Shown here one piece after another: positions 1 to 12,928 of a stretch of DNA of 64,000 nucleotides. The notes under the pieces are model-generated. The model ran no database searches. It worked only from the letters and a program-made list of their open reading frames with translations, and had not been told where the DNA came from. Position numbers and translations under genes: made by a program. Every line of letters starts with the position of its first letter. The first letter of the stretch is position 1. The DNA lies in the NCBI RefSeq assembly GCF_021155775.2, contig NC_060234.1:40855026-40919025 (forward strand), read 5' to 3'. The DNA is from Neodiprion pinetum (Eukaryota > Arthropoda > Insecta > Hymenoptera > Diprionidae).

Positions 1-861
1 CATCGGATTTCGATGATTTTGGTCTCAATCGACGCGGCTATCCCAATCTCAGGATTGATTAGATTTTGATTTTTATTCGATCCGGTATTTTTTTAATTAC
101 TTGAATAATAAGATTCCAAAAAACAAAATGAAAATGATAATATCTCGAGAATAGGTGAATGGATTGGAATGAAAATTGGTACTGTTATATTTTTTGGGTC
201 GATGATCTGATAATGAATCCAAGGTCACACTTTCAAAATTCGTAATATTCGATCCATTCGATCCAGTGGTCCAAAATATAAAAAAAAACGTTAAATTTTA
301 ACGTAATACGATAGCCGAAGGCTTTTAAACCGTCAATTACGAATCTGAATTTGTAATTCGAAATTTGAATTAGATCATGGTATTTTTTTTTTTTTTTTGT
401 TTTTAAACTTGGAAACTGCGGTGCGAATAAGGCAAGTTCGTGGGCAGCCTAAGGTCGCTTGTTCCTTCTAAAGTTCATCTTCTGTTTGTTCATCGATTTC
501 AGGGAATGCCGGTTCGTGTTTTCGCCCGCATGATGAAGTTACACGTGCGCAAAAACAATCAAAAAGGCGGTTTTTACTTTCGTTTGATAATCAGTCCGAC
601 CTAGTATTGTTACCCGAAGGTATGTAGGCGGTTTTGAGAGTGTGGGCAGCTCGGTGAGCTGCTTTGTTAATTAAACTCGGCTCAGTGCGCTCGGTGAATT
701 CGTTCGAATTAGGCCAGCCTTCTAGCCCTCCCGCAGGTCGCTGTGCTTAGACGCGTTTTACGGCTGATAATTGCGCGTTGAATAATCAACGATTATGCGG
801 GATCGTCGCGTCGACGGAGAGAAAATAAAACGAACCAGGGAAACTCGATTCATTATTATAG
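1..861. other. gene-free left end of window
   Basis: No open frame of interest and no convincing splice-bounded exon was seen. The stretch holds a poly-T run near 381-398, a short palindrome around 289-303 and a perfect 7-bp-stem hairpin at 646-662 (GCAGCTC, loop GGT, GAGCTGC). None of these has a recognisable function. Confidence 0.6.
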
Positions 862-1120
862 ATACACGTAGAGGATAAAAGTACAGATTTTACTCAAAAC
901 TGCAGGAAAAAAGGGACACATCAGGTTTTTTGGTTAAATATACTTTCCAAAGTGCGGATTTTATTATAAAAATAGTGAAAATTAATCTGTGCAGAGTAAA
1001 ATCTACTACAGTAACAGTAGAAATTGCAGTCGACGTGAGCATTATTTGTCAAAAATCTTAATGCGTCCCTTTTTGCCTGTAGTTTTGATAAAAATTTGTT
1101 ATTTTATTCTATCCGTGTAG
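862..1120. repeat. inverted-repeat (MITE-like) element
   Basis: The two ends are degenerate inverted copies of each other. The left arm begins TACACGTAGAGGATAAAA and carries CAAAACTGCAGG then AAAAAGGGACACAT. The reverse complement of the right end begins TACACGGATAGAATAAAA and carries CAAAACTACAGG then CAAAAAGGGACGCAT. The similarity runs about 60 bp strongly and perhaps 85 bp weakly, with an AT-rich centre and no coding potential. This is the structure of a non-autonomous DNA transposon (MITE). I could not define a target-site duplication, and the superfamily is unknown. Confidence 0.75.
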
Positions 1121-4100
1121 AGGAAGCATATTTTTTTTCCTCACTATCGGTATCTCGGCACTCAAATTTGCGGAAGTTCATTTTGAAATTATAATGGGAA
1201 AAACATCGTGAGTTTCGTCATCCTCCAAGTCTTATGGAAAAAAAATGAAACTACTACTTTCACGAATACTAAGAAATACTTCATGGCATTTACCTCACAC
1301 TTAATTCTCGTCCGTAAACCTGGATCATCGTGCTACGACTTCTTTACTACAAATGATTGATAATATAAAATTATCCGGTAATAATTTTAATCGCGTCGTT
1401 GAAGCAATTAGGTAACGACCTTTATAATTTAACACTTGGTTGCGTGAAGACGGGAGGAGAAAATAACGAAGAAAACGACATTGCGAAGAGTTTAAATCTG
1501 CTGACTCGTGAGCTGACAAAGTCACGACTGACCACCACCACAGACACGCATGTGTCTTCCGATCGCGGCTTGGCCTGGATTATGAGCCTATAATTCCACC
1601 GACCCACGTGTTGACTGAAGCGTTTCACCACAGTCATTATTTCGATGATTTATCATTTCTCTTTTTCACCTCTGTCTCCAATAAAATGCACGGTTATAGG
1701 TTTTCCTACAGTTTACAGTTTCAGCAAAATATTCTCACGCATGTCGGTACCGCGCGATACAAGTATAATCGAATATTCACGGTGACGATGAAACGTGTGA
1801 ATTGGATAAAACCTATTTTCCAATTTTTCCCGATCTTTAGTGACTTTACGATAAATTACTTCAGCCTCCCAATCGCACATCACGAGTCCAAAACAGGTCA
1901 CAAAGAAGTTGAAAAAACGTTTAATTTCTCGGATACAGAGACATGGAAGGTAGTCGTCTTTTTGAAACATGCAAAAATGTTAAAATTAAAAAATCGACCC
2001 AATATTTCAAGACAACCTACCGAAGCAAATGATTCGTAATTAAAAAGGCTGTCTACATTCTCCTTTTTACCCCATCGCACCGAGTTTGCGCGTGGAGACA
2101 GAAAGACATCGGACATCGTACAGCCAGTCATTTTCAATTGAGATTATTGCCTTTGTTGAAGGCACGAGGATGACTCGGCACTGGGTAAAACGTCTGCTGC
2201 AATTGATGGAACCGAACGTAGGTGATTTCTGGGCGCCGGAGCGACGCCGAAGCATTAAGCCCTTGGAGAAGAGCTTAACCCGTTTGAATAATGAACGCGT
2301 GTGACGGGGATCACCCTTTTTGCACCCTCGTCTCCTGCGAGCGGAGATTATAATTGCGTAAAACGCGTGGATAATTTTCGGCATAACGAAGACGTCTGCA
2401 GCGGATCTTCGTCGTCCCGGTGCTGCGTTTGTTTATACCTGGCGTAATGTTAAGCAGCACGTTTCTCGCTCATCAGGCGCGTTTTTTTGTTTCCACGTCT
2501 ATTTATACCGCGAATTTCTCGCTCCTGCGTCGCAGTTTGCGGTAGAAAATCCTCACCGCAAAACATTTTCAGCGGTTGGGTTAAGACGGAAGGATCGCAT
2601 TTGAGATAAGTTTTTCGAACTTTCGAGGAATCCGCGTATAGAGGAAAATTTTTCCACTCGCTTAACCGTGTGCGAGATTATTTTAAAATCTCATTTCAGC
2701 TCGTCCTTGGACACTTTTTCGGGTCCTGTTAACGGCGTGGTTTGTTTCTCACAGGCATTAGCATCGTGGAAGCTTTTTCGGAGACGCGGAGAGCTTTTCA
2801 AGTTTATCCAGCAGTTCGCCTGGGCTTAGCTAATTTCATTTCGAAAGGGTCGAGACCTCGACATGACGTCTCGGAACTTTTACGTCGAGCAGATAAAAAA
2901 CAAACCCTTTTTTTCACTGGTTAATCCCGATTCACCTTCGCCCTTACTTAAACCTAGACCAAAATCGCGGAGGATTCTCGTACAACTACGAATAAAATGT
3001 GGAAACGAGACACCTGATGCAGCCTAGACGCGAGTTGAGCCCCGCAAAAATCACTCGTCCGTAATATTGAAATTTTACGACATTTCTGTAATCGTATTTC
3101 TAGTCTCCTGATGGGGTTCAGTCAGAGCTTTCATACCGGCATCTGGATTCGAATTTTTGAGGAATTTCTTTCCTTAAATTTTCCTCACTATATTTTTTAT
3201 TTTTTATTTTTTGCCAACAAGTATACGAAATTCATTTCGAGCTGCGAGTGAATCTGATACGAATAAATATCCCGTTCTTAAAAACTCCCTCATTCGTTCA
3301 TTTATTTACCTACTCATCGTGCTTTCTCTTTACGAGTTGATGATTAGGGAGGGAAGGGGGGGTTTCATCACGGACCGATTCGGAACTCATTAAATCCCGA
3401 TTGAAGAGTCGAATGTGGCGACCGTTAGACAGTCAGTGATTGTTCGTTGATACGATGAGTAATCATGACAAAAAATAAAAGAGGAAAACAAATTGAAATA
3501 ATAATTCTGACGAGGTGGACAGAGGCGGTTAATCCGCTGTGATGGTTCATGCATCAGATGTCCGGATACAATATGCGTGCAGTATTTCTTCGGATAAATA
3601 TGGCGTCGCGATGATTGCCGAAGATGAGATTAATAAACGAAAGTGATTGCTCGATCGGTGAAACGTCACAACGAACGTCGCTTTTCAGTTCTCGCTGCGA
3701 ATCTCGTAAATGAAGGTACGGTAATAATTGAATTTATACACACGCGGAATAATTGCTTCCCGTAGAATTCAATTAATCCTTTTAACGAATGTGCAATGAA
3801 GTCTGCAGCTTTTTAATCACTCACACGTTTTGGTAATTAGGAATTCAAGACAGCGCGCAAATTACTGTAGGCACGTATGTATATGTATACGATCCCGCCC
3901 ATTTCACTTGACGCACTATCGCCGGTTGGTTTGTTACAAAATTTCTCTAATTCCAAGATCATCTTTTACCTTGGATGTTACAAACTCGTCCGCGCATCTC
4001 TGCGCGTGAGATAATTGCCAATTACGAGTATTCGTTTATTTTTTTTTTTCTAAAAGTCTTAATTCTCCGTCGCGTTATGAGCTATATGCACATGTATAAT

Positions 4101-4587
4101 TGAGGCTCGAAAGATGCTCCGTTATTATGCTCCGAATGCGGGAACGTGTGGTTAATCTAATTTGCAAAGTAGGTAGTGCGACTAACGCTATGAAATTACG
4201 AAAACAATTTCTCACCTCAAGATGCAAACCGCATTATTAACATAACGATGTCACATTTTCCCTTTGAATTGGTAGCCCCATTTCTTACTACGGAACAGGA
4301 ACACACCGGATTAATCCAGGCCTTGTGAATCGGGAACAGCTATCGATTATCAGATTGGAAAATGATACGATTCTAGGTTTTGCGATTATCGGCGCCGCCG
4401 CAGCTCCTTGCATTAATACCTACACCCACAAGGTGCAAATACACCAGAACCCTCGCACCTAATCTGTGTCGGTGACCAAACAGAGCTCGCTGCTTTTCGT
4501 TCACTGCAATTATGTACAGAGACTGAATAAATTAGCAGTAAACAAGCACAAAGACGATTCTATACCCGCCCTGTAGAATCCATCTCT

Positions 4588-4591
<4 letters not shown>
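1121..4591. other. intergenic, no gene seen
   Basis: Several overlapping open frames on both strands (for example 1608-2039 plus, 2067-2384 minus) show no domain, no signal peptide and no splice context. They mutually overlap, as expected of chance frames. A moderately CpG-rich part lies around 2.06-2.9 kb. I see no gene here. Confidence 0.55.

Positions 4592-4619
<28 letters not shown>
4592..4619. repeat. (AC)n microsatellite
   Basis: An uninterrupted run of about 14 AC units follows a short CT run. It is a simple dinucleotide repeat and would be expected to vary in length between individuals. Confidence 0.95.
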
Positions 4620-4622
<3 letters not shown>

Positions 4623-7600
4623 ACTGTGTAATAATCTCGCGAGAAATTCATTCCGCGTTGCATTCTATCCGTTTGAGATGGTGCTAATTCCAAGATAATC
4701 TCAGAGACTGGCAAAGCACCGATGACTGATAATTATCATCGCTATCGCTGTAACGAGTTTCAACTGTTTAACTGATAAGAATTATCCACCATTTTTTGGT
4801 TCACTGATTTTTGACTACGTAATATACGTCGTTAGACAAGTTTTTGCGAAACAGCTTATAGAACGATTGGATGTTCGGAATCGTTTCTTCTTTTTCTTCG
4901 CTCAATCATGTAAATTCACCAAGTACAGGCAATTTAACGAACCTGACACACATGTGATATTCGACTTTATGCGTTGACAAGATCTTGCATACTAGATCTA
5001 TCGTTGCGTCGAGGCTGTAACTTGACTGAAAAATTTTCATTCAATGATCATGTATTAATCGATCAATCGCACAGCCCTGATTAGCATCCACGCGAAAAAT
5101 ATTCTCACTTTCATTGGTTAAGGGTCAATTACGACAAATCGTGTGAATTACTCTCAAATTAATGTAATTATAAAGATTAGAAAAGAATTTGAAATCGACG
5201 TATGAATTACCGAACACTCAACTATATCAGGAACTGTTCTAAAACGGGAATATATCATCTGTTTGGTAACACTTATTCAGGGTCTAACACTAGTTTTTCT
5301 TTTTTTTTTTCCTTTTTTTTCTTGCTAAAAGCATACAAATTGTTGCGCTTGGCTTCTCATTGTCATACTCAATGGCGTAGTACGGGTGATTTTATCTGCC
5401 TAAAGATATATTCCGTTTGTTATACAGATCGCGTGACTTGTGCAAAGATAATGCTTTTCATATCGAAGTCACATGTAACCCACATTTCACACGGAAGAAG
5501 CCGCTTGTCCACGGTTTTATGGACCGGACTTTCATCTTCCGACATTTCACTGGTTGTCACGTGATATCAAGGATTCCCAAATGAAAATCTGACTTGGAGT
5601 AAAGTAGAGTTTTCCCGATTCGCAAAGGTCTTGTTGAATCTCAAAGAAAAATCAAGGACTTACGTGAGTGAATAAAGACGTAATTCCATACGCAAGTTCT
5701 TACAAAATAGGCATTTATCTACAGTCAAGACGCTTCAAATCATCGCAAAAGGTACAGCGAGAGCTTTTCTCGGCGATGAAGCACATGCATGAGAAGGAAT
5801 CGCCGGTGTTCCTACTTCCTTCTAACGTAAACCGAACCGACGCGTCGCAATAAAAGCATTTAAGAGCCGCCGCACTGCAAGTGTTACAACCTCTTCACGT
5901 TCCATCGTTTTCCAAGCAGCATCCTGCACTCGTATCCAAATTCTACGAGTCACGGCAGACTGGCTGGTCACAGGGTGGTGCTGCTGTTCACGGTAGAGTA
6001 ACCAAGGGAATCTGCCTCCTCGGAAGGATACAGTTACTCGCTGCTATGTGTCCGGTGTATCCCGATACGTATCCGACGCTCGCAAGGCTGAAGCGATGTG
6101 TGCGTTTCACAGGGAAACAACAATGCATTATACATGAATACTCGTTGCGGAAAAGGTTCTTGGGTATATGTATGCAAGTCCGGTTTGATTTCATTCTGAC
6201 GTGCTCTCCTTATTCGGGGTTGCCGTTTGGCCGTTCTCATGCAAAACTACGTTCACGTCCCTCGTTTTCAGACGAGTGGAAATATCATCAAAGATTTTGC
6301 ATATGCAACACGCGACTGGTGGTTGAAGATGGTCGAGCCGAAAAATTGGGCCCGAAAGTATGATAAGCAGCAGTCTGTAACGAACGTGTTGGACGAAGTA
6401 CATGGGAACCGACAAAAATCACGTTGCCTCGTATACCGTTACACTTATAACGGGCGCGCTGCGCCATGGGAACAACGTATTTTCCATAATATTAGCCTTT
6501 TTTAGATCTTTTTACATACGATTTAAACAGAGCCACAACTCTTCTGCAGTTTCGATTCTCGCCTCGGATGGCAATGCGGATGAGTTAACCTCCGCGTATT
6601 TACCACTCCAAGGTGCAACGACCGTCTCTGCGAAGAAACTACCGTCGGAGCTTGTGCACGTCATCCTGAAACGGAACACGTTTAGTCTAAGCATCAAGAG
6701 TTCGCAGTCCGTATAAAGTGAGGAAATAAACGTTCGCCAAGATGAACACTGTCGCGGTCTGTTGTCTGAATTCGGTTTCGGTTGAGATCTCGGACGCCGT
6801 TATAACCAATAGAAATGGAATGCTCGAGCCACATTTTACAGCGTACTCTTGTTCCAGTACTCAATGCTCTTTCTTTCCTGCAGTGGAATCTACTCGATGA
6901 AAATCCGCTCATCTTCTCTCTCCAAAGTCACGAGTACAACAAAGTCGTCCGAGCATTCATTCGCAAGATGAAAACTGATCAAATCTTCAACATTACCGAA
7001 CATGAGAAAATTTTTTACCTGATATTGATATGGGGGGCTGGACTGACCGTTAAGAACAGTTCGGAAATGAAATGTCTGGTGACCTAATCGGTATGGATAC
7101 CAAAGAGAAGGTAAGAGCTCCGAAAAACTAGATGGTAACGAATCGCCTGCCAGGAAAAGCTGACCCGTCGTTCATTCGAATGTGCGTAAAACAGAGCGAC
7201 GCCTTGGGAGTTCCGAACCAGTGACCAAGTTGGACGAGGCCCGCTGGGTCCTTAGTGTGAAGGTGATTAGCCACGAGGCGCAATCAATCTGCAATGCGGG
7301 ACACTAGCGTTTCACTGAGGGGAACTTATTTGAATGGTTGCCGGGTTCCGGATTGGCCTCCCGGCGCGTTATCCTTCGCGGCGTTTGAGAATCTGGGCCA
7401 ATTTCGCGACGCCGTGACAAAACTGGAATCGCGAATCGAAACCGCGGTGCGTCTCGTGCCTCTCGTTGAGCTCCCATACGCTCGTTCGTACACGTGGCAC
7501 TGCGGCCGTATCGGACGTGACCAAAGACAAATACCAAAACGGGCCGTTTGCTCGAGAAAAAATATCGCACCCACGTGCAGAATCAAACACCGAATGGCCA

Positions 7601-8464
7601 GTGTCCGATATTGCATCGGGTAATCGCTTCAGTCTGTCAACATCTCTGTTGTACTCGTTGAAATTGAGCTGAAACGAGGCGATAAAGAAGGACTGTTGTG
7701 AAAACTTTACCAAGTTTCGATGCCATTGTCTTTAGTAGATGAGCTATGCTGAATTCATTGGCTCGATGAGAGTTTTCCACGCGTTGTTTCTCCGACAAGC
7801 CCGAATGTCAACTACGGAATGATTGCATCGTCAACTACTGATTGCGAGAGTGAAATAAGATATCCAGTGATTGACCCTCTCGCGGAGATCATGCGGCTGT
7901 AAAATTTATGGGATATTCAATCATCGCTATGGCTACTTCTTTTAATGGCGTGTCGTTACCGGCGACTACGTCTAGCTAGAGTACACACATTATGGAGGTG
8001 GATGTAAGGCGCATCGGTCCGTTACACAAGAGGTAATATCGTAATGGGCGTGATGTATAAGCATCTAGACACACTACATATATCGTTGTTCCATCAGGGA
8101 GATTGCTCATCGCGTTGTGACGCGATACGGTGTGCTTATGCCTTAACTTAACCTCCGATAGGCACTTTAATATTTATCCAAACGATGGATCTGAGAAGGT
8201 AAACATGTTCAAAAAATATACCTTGCATGAAAATGAACGCGTTATTCGATTGAGTCGTGGTTTTACTTGGATTACCTCTTTCCTGCTGGGATTATTATTA
8301 CCGAACAAATATTATATTACTCGAATTTATGGATCGGTTACACTATTCGCTCTTTCTCCGTCCCATCTCAAATTCCAGACGATTTTTTCCTACACCGCTT
8401 TAAACATCGGTCATCGTACTGGTGGTTTAGAGAGCGTGAGACCAGGGACTTTGGTTGGTAAAAT
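4620..8464. other. intergenic, no gene seen
   Basis: GC- and CpG-richer patches at about 5.85-6.7 kb and 7.29-7.65 kb carry many overlapping open frames on both strands (the longest is 160 codons at 5881-6363). None has a recognisable motif, and the 5881 frame does not start with ATG. A T-rich run lies at about 5297-5322. I see no supported gene. Confidence 0.55.
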
Positions 8465-8470
8465 TTTATT
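8465..8470 (-). terminator. candidate poly(A) signal of Ly6-like gene
   Basis: TTTATT on the plus strand reads AATAAA on the minus strand, about 270 bp past the stop codon of the Ly6-like gene. It is a plausible 3' end but AATAAA is a common word in AT-rich DNA. Confidence 0.35.
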
Positions 8471-8739
8471 TCACAGAATAGTCAATCTTTTTTACACATA
8501 AAAATGATCCTCGATCATATACCTACAAATATTTACGAATACCGATGTTGAACAGAGCAGCATATTTTGTATTTGTGGTAAGCTGAAATGAGTTAGGAAT
8601 ACTTAATTATACTAACGATATTACGTGATAATTTGTGCTCCTCTAAAAGTAATTTTGAATTGAGAAACCTGTTCCCAAAATCTGGTCAGAACAGATTTAG
8701 CTGATAGTTATTGAAATACTCTGTAAGATAACGAGCAGG

Positions 8740-11207
8740 TTATCTCGTCAAAACTAACATGGTTAACAATACAAACGCTGATGAAATTCCGGACAAGTTA
8801 TTTCCGGACGAATTGCAACCGTCTTCTGTGCAAGTTTCGCAGGTTGACAAATTTAGGCTGGGATAATTAGCTTCTTGCAAGCTGTCGCAGGCCGTCGAAT
8901 CCATCGTTACGCAGCCTCGCTCTGTCACTTCTGTCTCGTTTACTGTAAAGGAAGATAAAACGAGTCGAATGAAATCCAGATTTGTGGAAAATTCCTAAAG
9001 CCACGGGCACACCTTCGACTATTCGCACGCCGAAAATGTAAAGTTGGCAGGGTGATGCAAAGACCGTGGGATATGGAAACAAGGATTACGGATTACGAGC
9101 AGTGTTGAAAAAACACTTTCGGGGAGAAAGCTCGAGGAAATTATTAACGCGATGCAACCATTTTACAGCCCGCGATCCTCGGAAGTAAAATATCGAAGAG
9201 CTCTCGACGAGTCTCTTTCACAGTCGACGTTCCGTCGGACCGTGCCATTAATTGACCCTGAAATCAGTCAACTTACCGACCACGGTTAGCGTGTAGCAGG
9301 CAAAACTTTCCGCAGTGTCTCTGATCACTCGTACAACTTGCTCGGTGTTTCCCGACGCCAGTAATCGACTGGCATTCCCTTCCACTGTCAATAACGTCGT
9401 TGTTAAAGTGCCCTCTGAAAAACATTGCAAGAGAATACTAAGCGATGAAAACTTTCAACGTCAATTTCAAGACAATTGACCGCATGTTTTTCTCCGTATA
9501 AATTGAAATTTGCAATCGTACAAGCCGTTTTTGGAAGTGATCGCAAGTCCTGACTCGTACGCATCGCTCTGCAAAATAAGCAAGCGATTGATTCAGCTGT
9601 GTTTTCACCCTACCGTCAGCTGCTCTTGACGTTGATGTTTCGGTTGTGTTTGTCTCCGAAGATTCGGAAACGGTTGTCGAGGTAGAGGAGAGAGTTGTCT
9701 CCGAAATCGTCGATATCGGATTCTCCGTTTCCGTAACCAGCGTCGTCGATTTCGACGTCGAATTTGACAATGTAGATTCCGTCGATGAATCGGAAGTGGC
9801 ATCCGTCGTCACTGTGGTCTCGGTGGTCTCGGTATCCTCGGGGGTCATTGTTTCGGTGGTAATGGAGGTCGTGCTCGAGTATTCGGCGACGGTGGTCGTG
9901 GTCAAATCGGAAACCTCCGATGAGGAACAGGTAGTCGGTGTTAGACCGGATAAGGACGAAGTGCAGGCCGAGTTATCGAGCGACGTGCAGACGTAACATT
10001 CCAGCGAAGACCCTGGAGAAATGTTTCCGTCTTATTGCGATGAGCGAAAAATGACTAAGAGGCTATTAACGTGGCATTTCCGGTACGAGCGTGTTATTAA
10101 GTTTTATTTTTTTTCCCCCGATGCGCGAAATGATTACGCCCTTATCGTTCAGCTTATCTTTACGTGAAAGGTGTGCTAAATTTTTCCCGATTATCAAAAC
10201 TAACGCTTCTCTCACTGATATAGGCGTGGATACGCCTCGTGTAATCAGCCTTTTTGTAATCGTAATGAAAATCGATCGTGACTCGAGATTCACTCTTTGA
10301 AAAATTGGGGAAGCACTGCAGATTTCAAGATATATTAATTTCAGAAAATATCGAAGAGAGAGTTTGAGACATATTAGTGAAGTTTCAAGATTCACTAAAT
10401 CCATGTCAATTTATTGTCTACCGAGTATTGTTGATGTCCTTATTTGTAAATGAACAAATTACCAGTTTTGGACAATGTTAAAATTGTTGAAAAAAAATAA
10501 CAGCTTATTCGTCAAAATGACTCTGTTTAAAAAATAGTTATCTACAATATGTTTGTGTACACCATTAGTCTTTCGCATGAAATATTGAAATTGGCTCGAC
10601 AATTAAATTGAAGCGTTACTAATGATGAGTCGTAATGCTAAGAAATAATGAATTGTTAGTTTTGAGCCTGTATGAAAATCGCCAATCACCGATAACGACT
10701 TGTGCAAAAGACGGTTACTCGTATTACTACTTTTTTTTTCTCGTTAATCTGGTAGTTAATTGACTACTTTCTTTTATAATGTGATTACGCAATGTTTCCG
10801 AACATGTATTTTTCCAGACGTTTGTCGACGTTGACTTATACCTTCAAATAAACCTCTTTCGCCGCTCTCGATATTTATTTCACAATCATTAAAGGAAACA
10901 GAAGACTCCGTTCGAAATCCGTTTTCATAAATGATATCCGCTTACCGCTTCTGAGTTGTTCAAACTCGTCTTAAAACTTCTTAATAACAACAAAGGATAG
11001 AACAGAGAATGTTTCAATTCAAATACGAGATGCCTGTAAATTCTTAAACGAGGAGAGAGTCGCTCCAAAAATCACGAAATATAAACAAACGTTTCGAACG
11101 ATTTTTACCACGGTCTATACAATTTCACCTATAATTTACTCACCATTGTCTAAGATGGAAACGACGATAATTACAAACAACGAGCGAGTGATTCCGTTCC
11201 CGAACAT
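8740..11207 (-). CDS. Ly6/uPAR three-finger protein with Thr/Ser-rich insert, probable GPI anchor
   Basis: Four coding exons on the minus strand (11207-11144, 10012-9614, 9414-9277, 8942-8740) join at phase-1 GT-AG introns into 267 residues. Exon 1 starts MFGNGITRSLFVIIVVSILD, a signal peptide. Residues 27-50 hold Cys1-4 (CYVC at 27-30, C38, C50). A stretch of about 143 residues follows, very rich in Thr, Ser, Glu and Val. Cys5-10 are at 194, 211, 219, 235, 238 and 243, the last in the family-typical Cys-Asn (CTEDGCN). The C-terminus AFVLLTMLVLTR is a short hydrophobic tail with no cytoplasmic part, as in GPI-anchored Ly6 proteins; Ser245-Gly247 is a possible attachment site. Several N-glycosylation sequons (NST, NTT, NAS, NET, NLS) are visible. 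Ten cysteines with this spacing define the Ly6/three-finger fold. The ligand and role are unknown; insect relatives act at septate junctions, in ion-channel control or as receptors. The insert is probably heavily O-glycosylated. The two long introns (9615-10012 is exon; 10013-11143 and 8943-9276 are introns) hold nothing else recognisable. Confidence 0.88.
9614..9908 (-). repeat. low-complexity Thr/Ser/Glu coding repeat
   Basis: This part of exon 2 of the Ly6-like gene is built of near-repeats of ACG/ACC/GAG/TCG-type codons, such as repeated GAGACCACC blocks around 9810-9835. It encodes a Thr/Ser/Glu-rich stalk-like segment. Cryptic trinucleotide repetition of this kind grows by slippage, so length polymorphism is likely. 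The long antisense frame at 9646-9996 (Val/Glu/Ser-rich) is only the complement of this repeat. Confidence 0.75.
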
Positions 11208-12928
11208 TTTCACGTGAGGCTGGAAACCCGTCTATGGAATATCTGCATTTCGGAGAGTGAGGGCAACGAAACTTATCGCGGATCGTCAAACACCCAGAGA
11301 TAACCTTCGGACGATATAGCGATATCAGTTTTCGATCAATACCATTGCCTAGGTGAAACACGATTAACGGCTAAACAAGAAATTGAGTATTGCACCCTTG
11401 TTTGTCCAGCTCGCCAGATACGGCAATAATGACGATGTTCGAAACTACGTTGATATTTTCATCAAGGTCGACATGAAAAACGCACTCACCGTTTCGCTAG
11501 GTCGCAAAAATCGTAAATTATCGAACAATGAGTTCCTTGCGGTATTTTTAGACGTGACGATCGTCGATGTTCCCTAAATTTGTCGCCAATTCGCGTATTG
11601 CGATTAATTACGCCTTAGCAAAAATTTATTCCGCGTATGCATTCGACTCCGCAACCTCTGGCTCATTGAAACTGCGAGGCAGTTCGCACGTAAACGACTC
11701 CGGGATCTCGGATGGCAAAAATGAGCATTACTTGCCTTGACATATGAACTCCCACGCCTGTTTACCCTTGAGATGTTCGTGTCTCTTATTCGTTCCTTGA
11801 AGCACGATCTTTGCGCAATGACTTTTCCCGCTCAGACACCTGCAGTTATTTAATTCCAGAACCGCCACATGGCGGATACGAACCGAAAAATCGTGATAAT
11901 ATCATAATACCGACTCGCCGTTCGCCGTTCGCGATAACTTTCTCGACTCGAATCAGCAACACGTCGAGTGATCTAACCGCTGATTTGTCGGGTCTGGCAA
12001 TTCGACCTAAGGATGAATAAATTACAGATGTGAAATGTACTTCTTCTCCGAAACATCCCGCGTGATGGATGACGGTGAAAGTTACCCAACAGCGAAATAC
12101 GGAATTACGCAGATTTCTGACCACGGGAGTCACGTTTCGTGCGGTATTCACGCCGCGTCGTATTTCAGAAGAAACTGAACTGAATTAGCATGACTATGCT
12201 CGCGGAAATTTCTTCAGGATCGTCGGGATGGTTGCGAACGTTGAATCACGCGTTCATAAACACCATAACGAAACCACGATCGGACAAAATTATGTAACGA
12301 TTTGAAAAGTCATCGCAAGAGAAACGGCGAAAATTGCGCGGAGTGATCGCCGATTCCTTCTTCCTCAATATTCGCACAGCATAAATGCAATTCCACGTTC
12401 GAATCTCGTCGCTGCTGAAATCTTGACTGGCTCGAGGCGCGTTTCGACATTGAAAAGTCGTCCTGGCTAGCCGTATAATATACCGGCAATTTGCGATGAG
12501 GTCAAGTTCAGAACGTGCTTGAACCGCGTAACTATTTAAATTACGACTTGCCTACTTTTTCCATGTACGCCTCCATTCGAGAATTTACACGGATACTTTA
12601 TAGGAGTTTATGACTCACTTGTCGGATTCGTGTTGTTTACGAAGATCGCGGTTGTGCAGAATAGACCGCTCTGAAATTTATTGCAGAGACAATTGAAACC
12701 GTGTTTTCGAATAAAGGATCCTTGAAAATAATCGTTCACATCCATTTCTAGCTTCTAATCTTAGGCTAACTATTTCTTCATATTTCAATTACAGCCTGTT
12801 CGCAAAAATACCTAGAAAACACGATGCTCGATCGTTTCGGGATTAGTTCCGATCATCTGGCTTATCGGAATGCGAAATGCAGACTCAAGGACATCGAAAT
12901 TGACGAGGAGGAAAAAGAGAAAATCTAC
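11208..12928. other. upstream region of Ly6-like gene, with one exon-like frame
   Basis: This should contain the promoter and 5' leader of the Ly6-like gene, but I see no clear TATA box or initiator. At 12796-12931 on the plus strand, after a good acceptor (TTTCAATTACAG), an open frame reads CSQKYLENTMLDRFGIS, then a charged end, EEEKEKIY, before TAA. It looks protein-like, but no upstream partner exon was found and the stop lies exactly at the start of the next repeat element. Confidence 0.4.

Noticed and set aside
5881..6363. 160-codon plus-strand open frame
   Set aside because: It does not begin with ATG, overlaps other frames on both strands in a GC-richer patch, and has no motif or splice context.
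7294..7713. Stack of five overlapping frames on both strands
   Set aside because: High local GC lowers stop frequency in all frames; none has a recognisable domain.
9646..9996. 116-codon plus-strand open frame rich in Val, Ser and Glu
   Set aside because: It is the antisense of the Thr/Ser-rich repeat in exon 2 of the Ly6-like gene; low-complexity trinucleotide DNA keeps several frames open.
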